Shown in pieces: positions 5,419 to 5,938 of a DNA stretch of 5,938 nt. Position numbers and translations under genes: made by a program. The stretch's first letter is position 1. The number at the start of each line of letters is the position of its first letter. The DNA comes from DATBGS01 sp036557885. GTDB lineage: Bacteria > Chloroflexota > Ktedonobacteria > Ktedonobacterales > DATBGS01. The stretch lies in the NCBI GenBank assembly GCA_036557885.1, contig DATBGS010000066.1, positions 1 to 5,938 on the forward strand, written 5' to 3'. The notes beneath the pieces were generated by a model, which was not told the DNA's origin, ran no database searches, and saw only the letters and a list, made by a program, of their open reading frames with translations.

Positions 5419-5938
5419 GCACTCCCATCCAAACAACAGAACGCCCCCGCGCCAGCGTCCTTATCAATCGCAACTTTGCCCTGCTCTGGAGCGGGCAGGT
5501 CATCTCCAACATTGGCGATTATCTCTTTTCCACCACAGCCGTTCTCTGGATTGCCACCAATCTTGCCAGCGGGCAATCCTGGGCGCCGCTGGCCGTCAGC
5601 GGCGAATTGATCGCCCTGACCACGCCCATCTTCCTGATTGGCCCGGTGGCAGGCGTCTTTGTGGACCGCTGGGAGAAGCGCCGCACCATGCTGCGCATGG
5701 ATGCCTTGCGCGCTCTGCTCATCCTGGCGCTGGTGCCTTTTGCCTTGCTCGTGGGCACCCACGCCGCCACCTGGCAACTGGTGGCGCTCTACGCCAGCAT
5801 CGCCCTCACCGCTGCCTGCTCGCAGTTCTTCAATCCGTCGCGGCTGGCGCTGATTGGCGACATCGTGACGCCAGAGCAGCAGCCCCGCGCCAGCAGCCTC
5901 ATCTTTATGACAACCAGCCTGGGCATTGTCGTGGGGCC
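5415..5938 (+). CDS. major facilitator superfamily exporter, N-terminal part (3' end outside window)
   Basis: ATG 5415 overlaps the sigma gene stop as ATGA, and the frame stays open to the window edge, giving 174 visible residues. The N-terminus has NRNFALLWSGQVISNIGDYL (18-37), typical of MFS drug or siderophore exporters of the EntS/MFS_3 type. TM1 is about 22-47 and TM2 about 57-82. The loop GVFVDRWEKRR (80-90) is MFS motif A with its Asp-Arg. TM3 and TM4 lie about 97-138. FFNPSRLALIGDIV (138-151) and PRASSL (157-162) are also characteristic of this group. It would export a small molecule by proton antiport across the cytoplasmic membrane. Coupling to the sigma gene suggests regulated efflux. 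The substrate cannot be inferred. Confidence 0.88.
   Translation, partial: MSTPIQTTERPRASVLINRNFALLWSGQVISNIGDYLFSTTAVLWIATNLASGQSWAPLAVSGELIALTTPIFLIGPVAGVFVDRWEKRRTMLRMDALRALLILALVPFALLVGTHAATWQLVALYASIALTAACSQFFNPSRLALIGDIVTPEQQPRASSLIFMTTSLGIVVG

Noticed and set aside
4597..5436. 279-residue open frame on the minus strand
   Set aside because: It lies opposite the sigma factor gene, whose frame shows clear family motifs. The minus product has no recognisable domain and is typical of shadow frames in GC-rich DNA.

Overview
The window reads as one co-directional (+ strand) stretch of a GC-rich bacterial chromosome. The amidoligase genes, a sigma factor with a long cysteine-rich tail, DUF998 and GTAGC-type intergenic hairpins together suggest a Chloroflexota, Ktedonobacteria-like soil bacterium. 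This taxonomic placement is an impression from protein style and composition, not a database result.

Region 1 (1-3954) is an amidoligase neighbourhood. It holds the C-terminal part of an ATP-grasp ligase (1-495), a DUF998-type membrane protein (533-1276), a complete circularly permuted ATP-grasp protein of the glutathionylspermidine-synthase-like class (1370-2722) and a complete YbdK-type carboxylate-amine ligase of the GCS2 family (2803-3954). Three separate ATP-dependent carboxylate-amine/thiol ligase folds in a row suggest stepwise assembly or tailoring of a small peptide-like or amide-linked metabolite. The product cannot be read from the sequence. The DUF998 gene differs in arginine codon use from its neighbours and looks like an insertion into the set.

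Region 2 comprises the two gaps flanking the YbdK-type gene (2723-2802 and 3955-4230). Both are filled with copies of one hairpin module: GTAGC followed by a 6-bp stem and usually a 6-nt loop. The copies have different stem bases but keep pairing, through compensatory changes. They occur as a head-to-head pair (2730-2788), a tandem pair that begins inside the YbdK stop codon (3952-3993), and a perfect 25-bp inverted pair (3999-4063). A terminator-like imperfect hairpin with a T-rich 3' arm (4108-4144) and an AT-rich promoter-like stretch (about 4174-4200) then separate this unit from the next.

Region 3 (4231-5938) starts a new transcription unit. It encodes an ECF-type sigma factor with a C-terminal extension of about 200 residues carrying two four-cysteine zinc-ribbon-like units (4231-5418). 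This overlaps by 4 bp (ATGA) a major facilitator transporter cut by the window end (5415-5938). The transporter's ribosome binding site lies inside a small hairpin within the sigma gene, which points to translational coupling. A plausible reading is a metal- or redox-sensing sigma factor that controls its own exporter.
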